A DNA stretch of 64,000 nt from contig JANQMX010000084.1 of the NCBI GenBank assembly GCA_028279885.1, positions 1 to 64,000 on the forward strand, given 5' to 3'. Below the pieces are notes generated by a model. The model worked only from the letters and a program-made list of their open reading frames with translations, was not told the DNA's origin and made no database searches. This DNA comes from Rhodovibrionaceae bacterium. GTDB taxonomy: Bacteria; Pseudomonadota; Alphaproteobacteria; Kiloniellales; DSM-21159. Positions 38,581 through 47,620 of this stretch are shown here, in pieces (within the stretch, counting starts at the first letter, position 1; each line of letters starts with the position of its first letter). The position numbers were made by a program, and so were the translations under genes.

Positions 38581-39897
38581 GTGGATAGCCTGCGCGGCGA
38601 AAGCCTCTCGACCAGCAACGCGCGCAGCGTCGAGGTCTACGACTCGGCGCTCAAAGCCTTCAACATCTATCGCGGCGACCCGGTCGCCATCATCGACGAA
38701 GCGCTGGAGCAGGATCCGGACTTCGTCTCGGGACACATCCTGCGGGCGCAGGTGCATATCAGCATGTGGGAACGCAGCGTCGTGCCGGAGGTCGAGGCCA
38801 GCCTCAGCCACCTCGACGGGCTGCACAACAGCAGCAACCGGCGCGAGCGCGCCCACGTGCGGGCCATCAAGCAATGGGCATCGGGCGACTGGGACGGCAT
38901 GCGTGGTACGCTCGATCGCCTGTCGGCCGAGCACCCTCGCGACCTGCTGGCACTGCAGATCGGGCATCTGTCGGACTTCTACCACGGCGACCGGGAAAAC
39001 CTGCGCGGCCGCATCTTGCGCGCCCTGCCGGCCTGGAGCCGCGACGACCAGGGCTACGGCATCCTGCTTGGCATGCTGGCCTTCGGGCAGGAGGAATGCG
39101 GCAGCTATGGCCAGGCCGAGGAAACGGGCCGCCACGCGCTGGACATCGACCCGGAGGACTGCTGGGCCCAGCACGCCGTCGCCCACGTCATGGAGATGCA
39201 GGGCCGCCAGGCCGAAGGCATTGCCTTCATGGAGAGCCGCCAGGCCAACTGGGCGCAGGAGGACAACGGCTTCGCCTTCCACAACTGGTGGCACACGGCC
39301 CTCTATAATCTCGATCAGGGCAACGCGGCGCGCGCGCTGGAGATCTTCGACCGCGGCGTACGTCCGGAGCCGTCCGAGATTCAGCTGATGATGCTCGATG
39401 CGGCCGCCTTGCTGTGGCGCATGCATCTGCAGGACCTGGACGTGGGCGAGCGTTGGGAAGAGCTCAGCAAGCTTTACCAGGAGGCCGACGAAGACGGCTT
39501 CTATGCCTTCAACGACATGCACGCCATGATGAGCTATGTCGCAACCGGCCGCGGCCGCGCCGCCGCCGCCTTGCTGACGGCTGTCGAGCAGGCGGCAACG
39601 GGCGAGGGCACCAATGCCAAGATGACGCGCGAAGTCGGCCTGCCCATCGTCCGCGCCGTCGAGGCCTTCGGCCGCGGCCTCTACGAGGAAAGCGTCGAGC
39701 TGCTGATGCCGGTGCGCTACCGCGCCAACATCTTCGGCGGCAGCCACGCGCAGCGCGATATCGTTCACCGCACCTTGATCGAGGCGGCGCTGCGCGGCGG
39801 CCTGACCGACCTCGCCCAGGCGCTGATCAACGAGCGCACCGCGCTCAAGCCCCACTGCCCCTTCAGCTGGCGCCTGCATCAGCGGGCCCAAGCGTAA
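38581..39897 (+). CDS. Tetratricopeptide-repeat protein, TTC38-like
   Basis: 438 residues. The GTG at 38581 was chosen because AGGA ends 9 nt before it; an ATG at 38572 directly abuts that site. Helical-repeat protein of the TTC38 family: paired helices with HILRAQVHISMW, WAQHAVAHVMEMQGRQAEGIAFME, NWWHTALYNLDQGNAARALEIFD. The conserved histidines (AHVMEM, HNWWH) are typical. Cytosolic, function unknown; the family is scattered across bacteria and animals. Followed by a clear hairpin terminator. Confidence 0.82.
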   Translation: MDSLRGESLSTSNARSVEVYDSALKAFNIYRGDPVAIIDEALEQDPDFVSGHILRAQVHISMWERSVVPEVEASLSHLDGLHNSSNRRERAHVRAIKQWASGDWDGMRGTLDRLSAEHPRDLLALQIGHLSDFYHGDRENLRGRILRALPAWSRDDQGYGILLGMLAFGQEECGSYGQAEETGRHALDIDPEDCWAQHAVAHVMEMQGRQAEGIAFMESRQANWAQEDNGFAFHNWWHTALYNLDQGNAARALEIFDRGVRPEPSEIQLMMLDAAALLWRMHLQDLDVGERWEELSKLYQEADEDGFYAFNDMHAMMSYVATGRGRAAAALLTAVEQAATGEGTNAKMTREVGLPIVRAVEAFGRGLYEESVELLMPVRYRANIFGGSHAQRDIVHRTLIEAALRGGLTDLAQALINERTALKPHCPFSWRLHQRAQA

Positions 39898-39963
39898 CGC
39901 TCTTGCGGAGGCCGCTCCGCTCATCCCATCGGCTGGCCGAAATTGGGGGTCGGCAGCCAGACG

Positions 39964-39997
39964 TCGCCCCGTAACGCACAGCAGCGTTACGGGGCGA
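39964..39997. terminator. Bidirectional hairpin terminator
   Basis: A perfect 14-bp inverted repeat, TCGCCCCGTAACGC with GCGTTACGGGGCGA, and a 6-nt loop (ACAGCA). It lies between the convergent TPR gene (stop 39897) and Sel1 gene (stop 40010), placed to end both transcripts. Confidence 0.7.
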
Positions 39998-40009
39998 TGT
40001 TTGCCCGGC

Positions 40010-42808
40010 TCACTCGTGCGGCAAGGGTTGGAAGGCCGCGGCCTCGCTGCGAATGCCCTGCAGAGTCAAGGCGTCGAAGTAGGCGGCGATCTGGCGGCAG
40101 GTGGGTGCGATATAGTTCTTGTCGCTCGCTTCCGTGGCGGTCCGCAAGGCGACGAGGCACCAGTACATCGCCGTCGAGAGATCTCGTGCCGTCCCGCGAC
40201 CGTTGGCGTACATCAGCGCGAGATTGGTGGCTGCCTTGTAGTGGCCGCGCTCCGCCGCATAGCGATAGAGCGACAGAGCTTCCGCGGGGTCGACTTGGGC
40301 GCCTGGTTCTCGGCCTTCCCGCAAGACGGCGAGCTTAAAGCCGCAGCCCAGGCGGGCGTCATTCTGGCATTTGACGTAGTAGGTGATCGCCTTGGGAATG
40401 TCCCGCGCGGCCTGACAGTTGTCGACGCCCGGCTGTGTCGTAAAGCAGGTGCCGAAGCGGTAGCGATCGCCCATGATTTCGTTTGAGTGACCGTGGCCGG
40501 TCGCCGCTGCGTACTGCTCGAGCCAATAGTAGTACTGTTCCCAGTCCGCCTCCGGCCCGGCAGTCGATGGCATGTAGGAGTCGGCGAGCAGCTTCCAGGC
40601 ATGCTCGTAGCCCGGGCCGATGACGCTTTCGAGGTGCGCCCGGCCTCTGGGGAGATCCCGGTAGGCCTCTTGCGTCACCATCAGGTTGCCGAGCACGTAG
40701 CGGCAGTACCGGCAATCCTCTTCGGCGCCCAGCGCGGCGAAGCGATAGGCCATTTCGTGGTTTTGCGGGATGCCGCGTTTGCTGTTGAAGAACTGCCCGG
40801 TCAGATAGCTGTAGTCCAGGTCCATCCCGAGTTCGCCGGCCTTGAAATAGAACTCCAGCGCGCGTTCGGGGTCAGCCTCGGGGTTGTCTTCGTCCCAATA
40901 GTATTCATACCAGTTGCGCGCGATGGTCGGCCCTTCTTCGTCGTTCGGCGTCAGCGCCGAGGCTCTGGTCAGGAGCTGCTTCGCCGTGGCGAAATCGTTC
41001 CCGCCGTCCTCCGGCATGAAATAGCTGACCGCGAGATTGGCCATTGCCTTGGGGTGGTCCAGATCGACCGCGACGCGCCACAGCGCCCGCGCCCGTGGCC
41101 AGTTCGGGCTGAGCGCCCAGGTGGGTCCCCAAGGCCCGGTCATATCGCTCTCCGAGAAGGCATAGAGGACGGCCAGCGTGTTGTAGACGCGGCGTTTGAT
41201 GTCGGAATGGTACTCGATGGCCGGGTTGTTGACTGCGGCGACGAACCAGCGATAGGCCTCCCAACGGTTCTTCTCCAGGAACAGCCCGTTGTAGTACCGA
41301 AAGCCCAAGGTGCTCTGGGCTTCGATGTAGCCGCGCTCCGCCGCCTCCAGCATCAGACGATGGCCTTCGCTGTGGCGTGGTGTGCCCTGCTCGGCCTCGG
41401 TCGTCATGATCTCTGCCGCGCGATAGAGGGCGCGCGGCACGCCGGCGGCGACCAAGGGCTCCAGGTAGGCCAAGGCCCGCTCCGGGTCCTTCGGTGCGAA
41501 GCGGTCCAGCCAATAGAGCTCCGCCAGGCGGTAGTGGCCCTCGACGAAGCCAAGCGCCACCGCATGCTCGAGCTGGGCGCGTGCCGCATCCACGTCGGGC
41601 TCGTCGCCCAGGCCCCCGAGCAGGATATCCGCGTAGTACAATGCGGCCCGCCCATCTCCCAGCTCCGATCCCCGCCGTGCATAGGCTGTCGCCCGGGCCT
41701 TGTCGGCCGTCATGCCGATGCCGTTGGCGGCGAAAAAGGCAGCGTGTGTCTGGGCAAAGGGATGGCCGGCGTCCGCCAAGGCCAGCAAGGTGTCGATGGC
41801 ATCTTGCGGGATGGCTTGTCCCAGCCGCTGCGCCTCGGCCTTGGCGATCATCGCGCGAAAATAGGCGGCCGTGGGCTCATCATCGGCCATGGACTGATCG
41901 AGAAGCGCCAGTGCCGCCTCTCGATCGGGGGCGGTGCCGAAGCCCCAGTAAAGGCACCAGGCGTAGAGCGGAATGGCCGTCGGCACACCGTAATCCACAC
42001 TCTCGCCCAGGCGCCGCAGAATGTCTTCAGGTGACGGCGCGTCGGCGAAGCCGGTCATGGCCGCATCGAAGTCTAAAGCTGCGAGCGTATAGTGAGCCAA
42101 GGGCTCCTTCGCTGCCGCTGCTTCCTCGATCAGCGCCCGGCCTTGAGGACGGTCGAGCGTGGTCCCGATACCGCCGATATGCGAGATGCCCAGCAGGGTC
42201 GTGCCGGCGACGACGCCCAGCCGATGCGCCCGCCGGTAGTCGGCCACCGCAGCCTCGAGATCCTCCGCCGTGCCCATGCCCTGCTGATGGGCCAGGCCGC
42301 GCAAGACCAACGCGATGTCGGAGCCGTCATCGATGGCTTGGGTGAGGGTCTGCCAAGCCTCGGAGTTCCTCTCCCGCGGCTCGGCCATGACCACAAGGCT
42401 ATAGAAGCTGTGGAAGGCCAGGGCGTCGGGATGGCCTTGTTCGGCCGCCCTCGCCAGTTCCGCCATGCCCTTTTCGAAGTCGCCGTCGCCGACTTCGCCG
42501 CGCAGACGGGCAAGGCCGAGCGTGAAAAGGGCGTCCGTATCGCCGGCCAGCGCAGCGATCTCCAGGCGGGCCAGGTCACCCTGATCGATCAGCGGCACGA
42601 GCAAGCCATAGAGAACGGAGGAGAACGGAAGCCAGACGACCGTTTCGCTGTGCGGACCTGCGCCGTCGAGCGTCGACAAGCCCTTGAAGGCCGAACGCTC
42701 GCGGCTTGCTTCGTCGGCCGAGTCGACGACGGCCTGCGCCGGCGCAAACGCCAAAGCGGTGCCAAGGAAAAAGACCCCCAAGAGAAGGGCCCTGATCAAG
42801 ACCTTCAT
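40010..42808 (-). CDS. Sel1-like repeat exported protein
   Basis: 932 residues. The start MKVLIRALLLGVFFLGTALAFAPAQA gives a good signal peptide; an ATG 42 bp upstream adds a polar stretch in front of it. The mature protein is a long array of Sel1-like repeats (patterns such as LGLARLRGEVGDGDFEKGMAELARAAEQGHPDA and NLALMYANGRGTARDLSTAMYW). These form a solenoid for protein contacts. Probably periplasmic. No enzyme domain is visible. Sel1 proteins in bacteria often take part in envelope or signalling complexes, but no partner is evident here. Confidence 0.82.
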   Translation of the reverse strand: MKVLIRALLLGVFFLGTALAFAPAQAVVDSADEASRERSAFKGLSTLDGAGPHSETVVWLPFSSVLYGLLVPLIDQGDLARLEIAALAGDTDALFTLGLARLRGEVGDGDFEKGMAELARAAEQGHPDALAFHSFYSLVVMAEPRERNSEAWQTLTQAIDDGSDIALVLRGLAHQQGMGTAEDLEAAVADYRRAHRLGVVAGTTLLGISHIGGIGTTLDRPQGRALIEEAAAAKEPLAHYTLAALDFDAAMTGFADAPSPEDILRRLGESVDYGVPTAIPLYAWCLYWGFGTAPDREAALALLDQSMADDEPTAAYFRAMIAKAEAQRLGQAIPQDAIDTLLALADAGHPFAQTHAAFFAANGIGMTADKARATAYARRGSELGDGRAALYYADILLGGLGDEPDVDAARAQLEHAVALGFVEGHYRLAELYWLDRFAPKDPERALAYLEPLVAAGVPRALYRAAEIMTTEAEQGTPRHSEGHRLMLEAAERGYIEAQSTLGFRYYNGLFLEKNRWEAYRWFVAAVNNPAIEYHSDIKRRVYNTLAVLYAFSESDMTGPWGPTWALSPNWPRARALWRVAVDLDHPKAMANLAVSYFMPEDGGNDFATAKQLLTRASALTPNDEEGPTIARNWYEYYWDEDNPEADPERALEFYFKAGELGMDLDYSYLTGQFFNSKRGIPQNHEMAYRFAALGAEEDCRYCRYVLGNLMVTQEAYRDLPRGRAHLESVIGPGYEHAWKLLADSYMPSTAGPEADWEQYYYWLEQYAAATGHGHSNEIMGDRYRFGTCFTTQPGVDNCQAARDIPKAITYYVKCQNDARLGCGFKLAVLREGREPGAQVDPAEALSLYRYAAERGHYKAATNLALMYANGRGTARDLSTAMYWCLVALRTATEASDKNYIAPTCRQIAAYFDALTLQGIRSEAAAFQPLPHE

Positions 42809-42906
42809 GTGCAACAGCCCGTCATTCATCCCCTGGGCGCAGTATAGCATCGATTGCGGTTTAGGACTGTGGCAAATCGACTATGAATGCTGGGCATGTT
42901 TCGCGC

Positions 42907-43632
42907 TTACGCGTGTCTCGCCGTCTCGTTTCCGCGCTCCCAGAGGCGCCAGGCGACCCAGAGGTTGATCAGCACGAAGAGCGGGACCCCGATCATCGGC
43001 GCGATCGACATGGGATAGGTCATGATCGCCCGCGCGTCGGGCTGTGCCGTAAAGAGCTGCAGCGGTCCTGGCAGTCCGAGCTGAATGAGAATGGGCGCCG
43101 AGGGCACGATGATCAGTGCGCCGATCAGGTTCCAGAGCAGGAAGCCCCGCTCGCCCATTCGTCCGCGCCGCAGCCGTTCGGCAACCCAGAGGGCGGAGAG
43201 ACCGAACAGCAGGTCCGGCACGCCCACGAGATACTCGAAGTAGGCCGGAAACTCGCCGATGGCCGTCTTGTAGGCAGTGCCCAGCGCGCCGATGCGCAGC
43301 CCATGAAACCAGGCGAACCAGTGGAGCGGCGTGCGGTCGACGACCTCTCGCGCCAGCTGCCGCAGCGACCCGAAGAGAAGGAGCGGCACCAACGCCACGG
43401 CAACGGTAACTAGCTGCAGCCAGAAGCCCGGATAGAGCCGCAGGACGTCCTCGCGCAGATACACTCCCTCGGCGCCCAGCACGCTGGTGATGACGGCATA
43501 GGCGGCAAGCCACGCGACGTAGAGGATGACCGGCCAGGCCGCGCGAAGCTGTTCGGAGAGCCGCGCACCGCGCACCGCGAGCGCCAGGAGGAAACCCAGC
43601 TCGACCGCGACGAGAATCGGAGTCAGCGACAT
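42907..43632 (-). CDS. Polytopic membrane protein, unknown
   Basis: 241 residues, about six or seven transmembrane helices, starting MSLTPILVAVELGFLLALA. No recognised domain. Polar loops contain RLYPGFWLQLVTVA and FAWFHGLRIGALGTAYKTAIGEFPAYFEYLVGVPDLLFG. It lies 28 bp after the SDR gene on the same strand and so is probably the last gene of the TetR-controlled operon. Confidence 0.7.
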   Translation of the reverse strand: MSLTPILVAVELGFLLALAVRGARLSEQLRAAWPVILYVAWLAAYAVITSVLGAEGVYLREDVLRLYPGFWLQLVTVAVALVPLLLFGSLRQLAREVVDRTPLHWFAWFHGLRIGALGTAYKTAIGEFPAYFEYLVGVPDLLFGLSALWVAERLRRGRMGERGFLLWNLIGALIIVPSAPILIQLGLPGPLQLFTAQPDARAIMTYPMSIAPMIGVPLFVLINLWVAWRLWERGNETARHA

Positions 43633-43660
43633 CGGATGCTCCCAATCGTTGCTCCGCGGC

Positions 43661-44413
43661 TCACCAGCTCTCGGCGAAGGGGCGGATGACCAGATCGAAG
43701 CTCCAGGTCGAGCGGCTCTGGTGCGCCAGGTGATAGACCTCCTCGGCGATATCCGCCGGCTGGGCGAAGTAGCCCTCTCGCGCGTGCGGCCAGTCGGCCG
43801 GCGGCTGCAGCCAGTCGGCCCGTTCCTTCTCGTGATCGAGCCAGGTGACGTCGATGGCGGCGTCGATGGTGACATAGCCGACGTGGATGCCCTTGGGCCC
43901 AAGGTCGCGGGCCAAGGCTTCGGCCAAGACACGCTGGGCCGCCTTGGTGGGCGCGAAGAGGGCGTACTTGGGCACGCCGCGGTGGGAGGCGGTGTTGCCG
44001 GTCACCATGATCGCGCCCTGGCCGGTTTCGATCATGTCCGGCGCCAGGGCGCGGGCGAGATAGAGCAGGGCCGTGGTGTTGACCCGGAAGTTCCGCTCCA
44101 GGTCGCTTGGATCCGCGTCGAGGAAAGTATCGAAAGTGTGGGCGACCGCGTTGTGCACCAACACGGAGGGTGCGCCCATCTCGCGCTTCACCCGCGCCAG
44201 GGTCTTCAGCAGGGCGTCGAGATCGCCGACGTCGCAGACGTAGGCCTTGGACCCGGGGATCTTCTCTTCAAGGGCTTTGAGCCGTTGAGCGTTGCGGGCA
44301 ATCATCGCCACCCGGTAGCCGCCGGCCGTGAAGCGGCGGGCGAGGGCGGCGCCGGTCGAGTCGCCGACGCCGGTGATCAGGGCGACGGGCTGACCATTGT
44401 CTTGCGGTTCCAT
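43661..44413 (-). CDS. Atypical short-chain dehydrogenase/reductase family protein
   Basis: 250 residues, Rossmann fold with the cofactor loop ITGVGDSTGAALARRF and the NAV/VN blocks. At the catalytic Y-x-x-x-K position it reads F153-A-P-T-K157, and the usual serine 13 residues earlier is N140. This fits a sub-group of SDRs with TGNTAS...FAxxK patterns rather than a single damaged copy, since the rest is well conserved (ALARDLGPKGIHVGYVTIDAAID). It may bind NAD(P) without classical dehydrogenase chemistry. The ATG at 44413 begins 2 nt after the stop of the upstream gene. Confidence 0.8.
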   Translation of the reverse strand: MEPQDNGQPVALITGVGDSTGAALARRFTAGGYRVAMIARNAQRLKALEEKIPGSKAYVCDVGDLDALLKTLARVKREMGAPSVLVHNAVAHTFDTFLDADPSDLERNFRVNTTALLYLARALAPDMIETGQGAIMVTGNTASHRGVPKYALFAPTKAAQRVLAEALARDLGPKGIHVGYVTIDAAIDVTWLDHEKERADWLQPPADWPHAREGYFAQPADIAEEVYHLAHQSRSTWSFDLVIRPFAESW

Positions 44414-44415
44414 GA

Positions 44416-44832
44416 TCAAGCCGCCTTGCGCTTGGGTCCATAGGGCGCGCCGTACTTGGCGTCGGCCTGGCCGGCCTTCAGCACCTCGTGCAGACCCTCA
44501 TCGACTTCGTAGGTTCGCACCCACTCCTCGTCGCCGGCTTGCATCAGCAGGCTGGAGTGCGGCGACTTGGCGCGCCGGCGATAGCGCACCAGGGCCATGC
44601 GGCAGGCCTGGCCGCCGAAGTCGTAGGCGTGGTCGCTTTCGCCCTCGGGCACGAAGCGGGCGCGATAGAGCTTCCAATACTGGCCGTCGTGCGCGTAGAT
44701 CGAGAAGCTCAGCTCATGGGTGTCGTACTGCCAGTGCCAGGTTTCGCTATCGTAGATCTTGCGCCAGTCGCGGAGCTGGCTGCCGTCCGTGAAGCTCACG
44801 CCGCGAACGGCCCATTGCAGGGTGTCGGTCAT
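44416..44832 (-). CDS. Conserved hypothetical protein, aromatic-rich
   Basis: 138 residues, soluble, no signal or membrane segment. Rich in Trp and Tyr with a beta-strand pattern (SETWHWQYDTHELSFSIYAHDGQYWKLYRARFV). The C-terminus is basic. I do not recognise the family. It is tightly placed between the AhpD-like and SDR genes in the same operon, which suggests a shared stress or detoxification role. Confidence 0.6.
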   Translation of the reverse strand: MTDTLQWAVRGVSFTDGSQLRDWRKIYDSETWHWQYDTHELSFSIYAHDGQYWKLYRARFVPEGESDHAYDFGGQACRMALVRYRRRAKSPHSSLLMQAGDEEWVRTYEVDEGLHEVLKAGQADAKYGAPYGPKRKAA

Positions 44833-44846
44833 CGTGATTGCTCCTG

Positions 44847-45416
44847 TCAGCCCGCCTTCTGCAGCAGGCTCTCGGTCAGCGGCGCATAGCCGCGCGTTGC
44901 CAAGGTCCGGCCGATTTGGCGGAAGTAATCCTCGTCGCCCTCGATGCCGACGGCATCGACCAGGCGATTGACGTAGTTGAAGAGGGCGACGACGTTGGTC
45001 GCGTCCTCGATGGACTGCTCGTCCCAGCCAGCTTCTTTCAGCGAGTCGATGTCGCTTTCAGCGATGGCGCCGGGGGTCTTGGTCAGTTTGCCGGCGAAGG
45101 CGAGGAGGGCGAGCAACTTGCCGTCCAGCGCGCTGGCATCGAGGCCGCCGCTCTCCAGCGACTCGATGGTGGCGAGGTCCACGTCCATCGCAAGAAGGGT
45201 CGCCTTGTGGGCGCCGAGGCAGAAGGCGCAGCCGTTCAGCCGCGAGACGTGGGTGGCGATCATCTCGCGTTCCGCTGCGCTCAATGCCGAAGGGCCGGTC
45301 ATCACGCTCTCGATGAACTGCATCAGCGGGGCGTAGCGTGCCGGGGCGCGCAGAAAGACATCGGCGACCCCGCGGTAGTCCTTGGCGTAGCTCAGGTGCG
45401 GCATTCGATTTCTCAT
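44847..45416 (-). CDS. AhpD-like carboxymuconolactone decarboxylase family protein
   Basis: 189 residues. The active-site pattern C63-A-F-C66-L-G-A-H70 (SRLNGCAFCLGAH) is that of AhpD and related peroxidase-type CMD proteins. A second in-frame ATG 12 bp later gives MPHLSYAKDY and is an alternative start. First gene after the TetR regulator. Its start region overlaps a good copy of the TetR operator, so it is probably controlled at that site. Likely role: thiol-based peroxide reduction. Confidence 0.85.
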   Translation of the reverse strand: MRNRMPHLSYAKDYRGVADVFLRAPARYAPLMQFIESVMTGPSALSAAEREMIATHVSRLNGCAFCLGAHKATLLAMDVDLATIESLESGGLDASALDGKLLALLAFAGKLTKTPGAIAESDIDSLKEAGWDEQSIEDATNVVALFNYVNRLVDAVGIEGDEDYFRQIGRTLATRGYAPLTESLLQKAG

Positions 45417-45438
45417 TTCAGAGCGATTGCTATGAAAT
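45415..45438. promoter_or_regulatory. TetR operator copy 2, at the AhpD-like gene
   Basis: ATTTCAGA-N8-TATGAAAT: 8-bp arms, one mismatch, 8-bp centre (gcgattgc). It matches the copy upstream of the TetR gene in arm sequence, arm length and spacing. It lies in the 33-bp gap between tetR and the AhpD-like gene and touches the latter's first start codon. Confidence 0.5.
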
Positions 45439-45449
45439 AAGCCAAAAAA

Positions 45450-46031
45450 TTAGTCCAGCAGCGAGACGGCGGTGCGGATGTGGCGCCGGACATAGGCCTT
45501 GTCGCAGCCGGAGCGCAGCAGGAGCGCCAGGCTGTAGACGGTGGTCGTCAGGAACTCGGCCAAGGCACCGACATCGCGCTCCACAGCGAGCTCGCCGCTC
45601 TGCTGCGCTTCGGTCAGCTTGGCGCGGAAGCCCTTGCGCAGCTGCGCCATGTTAGCATGAACCTTGCTGGCGGCCGCCGGGTCCTCCGAGGCCAGCTCGA
45701 CGGCGGTGTTGCACATCAGGCAGCCGATCGGCCCACAGCGTGTCTTGCCGATGTTGAGCAGGTGCTCGTAGGTCTTGGTGATGACGTCCGTCAGCGGACC
45801 CGGCTGCTTCAACTGCGCCAGGATCTCGGCCGTCACCGTGTCGCGGTAGCGGTCCAGCGCCGCCAAGAACAGGCCGTGCTTGTTCTCGAAGACGCCGTAG
45901 AGGCCGTAGTAGTTGACGCCCGTTGCCTCCACCAGATCGCGGATCGAGGTGTCGTGATAGCCCTTGGTCCAGAACTGGCGCATCGCCTTGTCCAGGGCTT
46001 CCTCGGGTTCGAACTCGCGGGGTCGGGCCAT
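45450..46031 (-). CDS. TetR/AcrR family transcriptional regulator
   Basis: 193 residues. N-terminal DNA-binding domain EALDKAMRQFWTKGYHDTSIRDLVEATGVNYYGLYGVFENKHGLFLAALDRYRDT, followed by a helical ligand domain with cysteines (KTRCGPIGCLMCNTAVEL). The pattern resembles the TetR group with cysteine-containing ligand domains that respond to electrophiles. It precedes the AhpD-like gene on the same strand. A perfect inverted repeat stands 6 bp upstream of its start. Confidence 0.9.
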   Translation of the reverse strand: MARPREFEPEEALDKAMRQFWTKGYHDTSIRDLVEATGVNYYGLYGVFENKHGLFLAALDRYRDTVTAEILAQLKQPGPLTDVITKTYEHLLNIGKTRCGPIGCLMCNTAVELASEDPAAASKVHANMAQLRKGFRAKLTEAQQSGELAVERDVGALAEFLTTTVYSLALLLRSGCDKAYVRRHIRTAVSLLD

Positions 46032-46037
46032 CTTTGA

Positions 46038-46061
46038 ATTCCATATCGAATGCTATGGAAT
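46038..46061. promoter_or_regulatory. TetR operator copy 1, upstream of the TetR gene
   Basis: ATTCCATA-N8-TATGGAAT: perfect 8-bp arms and an 8-bp centre (tcgaatgc), 6 bp before the tetR start codon. The spacing suits a TetR dimer. A near-identical copy lies at 45415-45438. Confidence 0.55.
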
Positions 46062-46135
46062 AGCTGGGCACGCCAGGCGCGGCGTTCAAGAGGCCGGTTG
46101 TCGATGCGACGGAAAAGCCGGAAAGCCCTTATCGC

Positions 46136-47407
46136 TTAGCCCCGGGCCTCACGCGCCTGCGCGATCAGCTTCGGCAGCCGCCAGATCACGATGATCGACA
46201 GCAGCGATGCGATGATGATGTAGATGACCGGCGCGTTTTGATCGCCGGTGCGGGCAACCAGATAGGTTGCCACCATGGCTGTCGTCCCACCGAAGACAGC
46301 CATGCAGATGTTGTAGCCAAGCGCCACGGTGCTGACCCGCAACGTGGGCGGCGCCATCGAGGTGAGGGCGGTGACGGAGAGGGCCCAGGCAACGCCATTG
46401 CAAAGCGCCAGGCCGAGCTGGCCGAGAAAGATGAGGGCGAGCGAGTGCTCATGCATCAGGCTCCACAGCGGCGCGGAAAAGAGCACTGAAGCGACGGCTG
46501 CCGTCAGAAAGACGGCGCGCAGGCTGAAGCGGTCCGCGAGCCAGCCATAGAGCGGGACAGCGAGCGCCATGACCAAGAGGTTCAAGGTTGTGATCTCCAG
46601 AGCGAGGGCGCTGGAGATGTGCATGTCGCTCTTCAGGTAAGAGGCGGCGTAGACGAAGATCATGAAATAGATCACCGCCCCCGGCAGCATCAGGACCACC
46701 ATCTGAACGACGGTACGCCAATGATGCGTCAGCGCGACGATCGCGGGCGACGGGCCGGAGCGGTCGACCTCGCTCATCACCGGCGACTCTTTCAGATGTC
46801 GGCGAAGGATTGCGCTGAAGACCGCGACGACCGCCCCGAACAGGAACGGCACCCTCCAGCCCCAGTCCGCCATCTGCTCATCGCTGAAAACCGAAGACAG
46901 CGCCGCCGGGACGGCCGCCCCCAGCACGCATCCCATCAGCATCGCAAAGGGTATGAAGCTGCCAATGAGCGCGCGCCGTTTTGCGGTTGCCTGTTCGGCG
47001 ACCAGAACGCCCGAAGCCGTGTATTCGCCGGACACGGAGATCCCCTGCAGGATGCGGATCAGGACCAGGAGGATCGCGGCATAGATCCCGATCTGGTCAT
47101 AGGTCGGCAGGCAGGCCGTGGCGAGCGAGCCCGCGCCCATGATCAGGACGGAGAGGATCAGGGCCGGCTTGCGCCCGATGCGATCGCCAATGTGGCCGAA
47201 GATGAAGCAGCCGATGGCCCTTGCCCCATATCCGATCGCCAAGACGGCGAAGGCGGAGAGCGTCGCCGCCAAGGGGTCATCCGAGGGAAAGAACACCTGA
47301 CCAATGATCGGTGCCAGAAATCCGTAGACCGTAAAGTCGTACCATTCCAGTACGTTTCCGCTGGTCGCGGCCACCACCGATCGCGGCGTCAGCTTGCTTG
47401 CTTGCAC
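46136..47407 (-). CDS. MFS transporter, metabolite:proton symporter (MHS) family
   Basis: 423 residues, 12 transmembrane helices. The N-terminus SGNVLEWYDFTVYGFLAPIIG and the loop FGHIGDRIGRKPALILSVLIMG, then RILQGISVSGEYTASGVLVAE, are hallmarks of the MHS branch (ProP, KgtP, shikimate). Likely a proton symporter for an organic acid or osmolyte; the substrate cannot be inferred. It stands alone, 104 bp upstream of tetR on the same strand. The 213 bp after its start side (47408-47620) contain no clear gene. Confidence 0.9.
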   Translation of the reverse strand: MQASKLTPRSVVAATSGNVLEWYDFTVYGFLAPIIGQVFFPSDDPLAATLSAFAVLAIGYGARAIGCFIFGHIGDRIGRKPALILSVLIMGAGSLATACLPTYDQIGIYAAILLVLIRILQGISVSGEYTASGVLVAEQATAKRRALIGSFIPFAMLMGCVLGAAVPAALSSVFSDEQMADWGWRVPFLFGAVVAVFSAILRRHLKESPVMSEVDRSGPSPAIVALTHHWRTVVQMVVLMLPGAVIYFMIFVYAASYLKSDMHISSALALEITTLNLLVMALAVPLYGWLADRFSLRAVFLTAAVASVLFSAPLWSLMHEHSLALIFLGQLGLALCNGVAWALSVTALTSMAPPTLRVSTVALGYNICMAVFGGTTAMVATYLVARTGDQNAPVIYIIIASLLSIIVIWRLPKLIAQAREARG

Positions 47408-47620
47408 CGGCTCAAACTCCCCAATCCGCGAACGGGATACTCACTTGCGGCATAGCCTTAAGCTAGCAGGCTGTTGCGCTGCTGGGCCATAAATGCGCGC
47501 GCCTTCATCGAGGTGATCGAGGCCCGGCGCGTCAACCTGTTGTCCGACTGAGGGTCAGAGCCCGTCTATCGTAAGGGCGCGGTCGAGCGGGCCTATCTCC
47601 AAGGACATCGCAAGTCGATT

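Noticed and set aside
47491..47551. Possible degraded C-terminus of a LysR regulator on the plus strand (RAFIEVIEAR then stop)
   Set aside because: Only about 20 residues resemble the LysR end; too short to distinguish from chance. The gap 47408-47620 was left unannotated.
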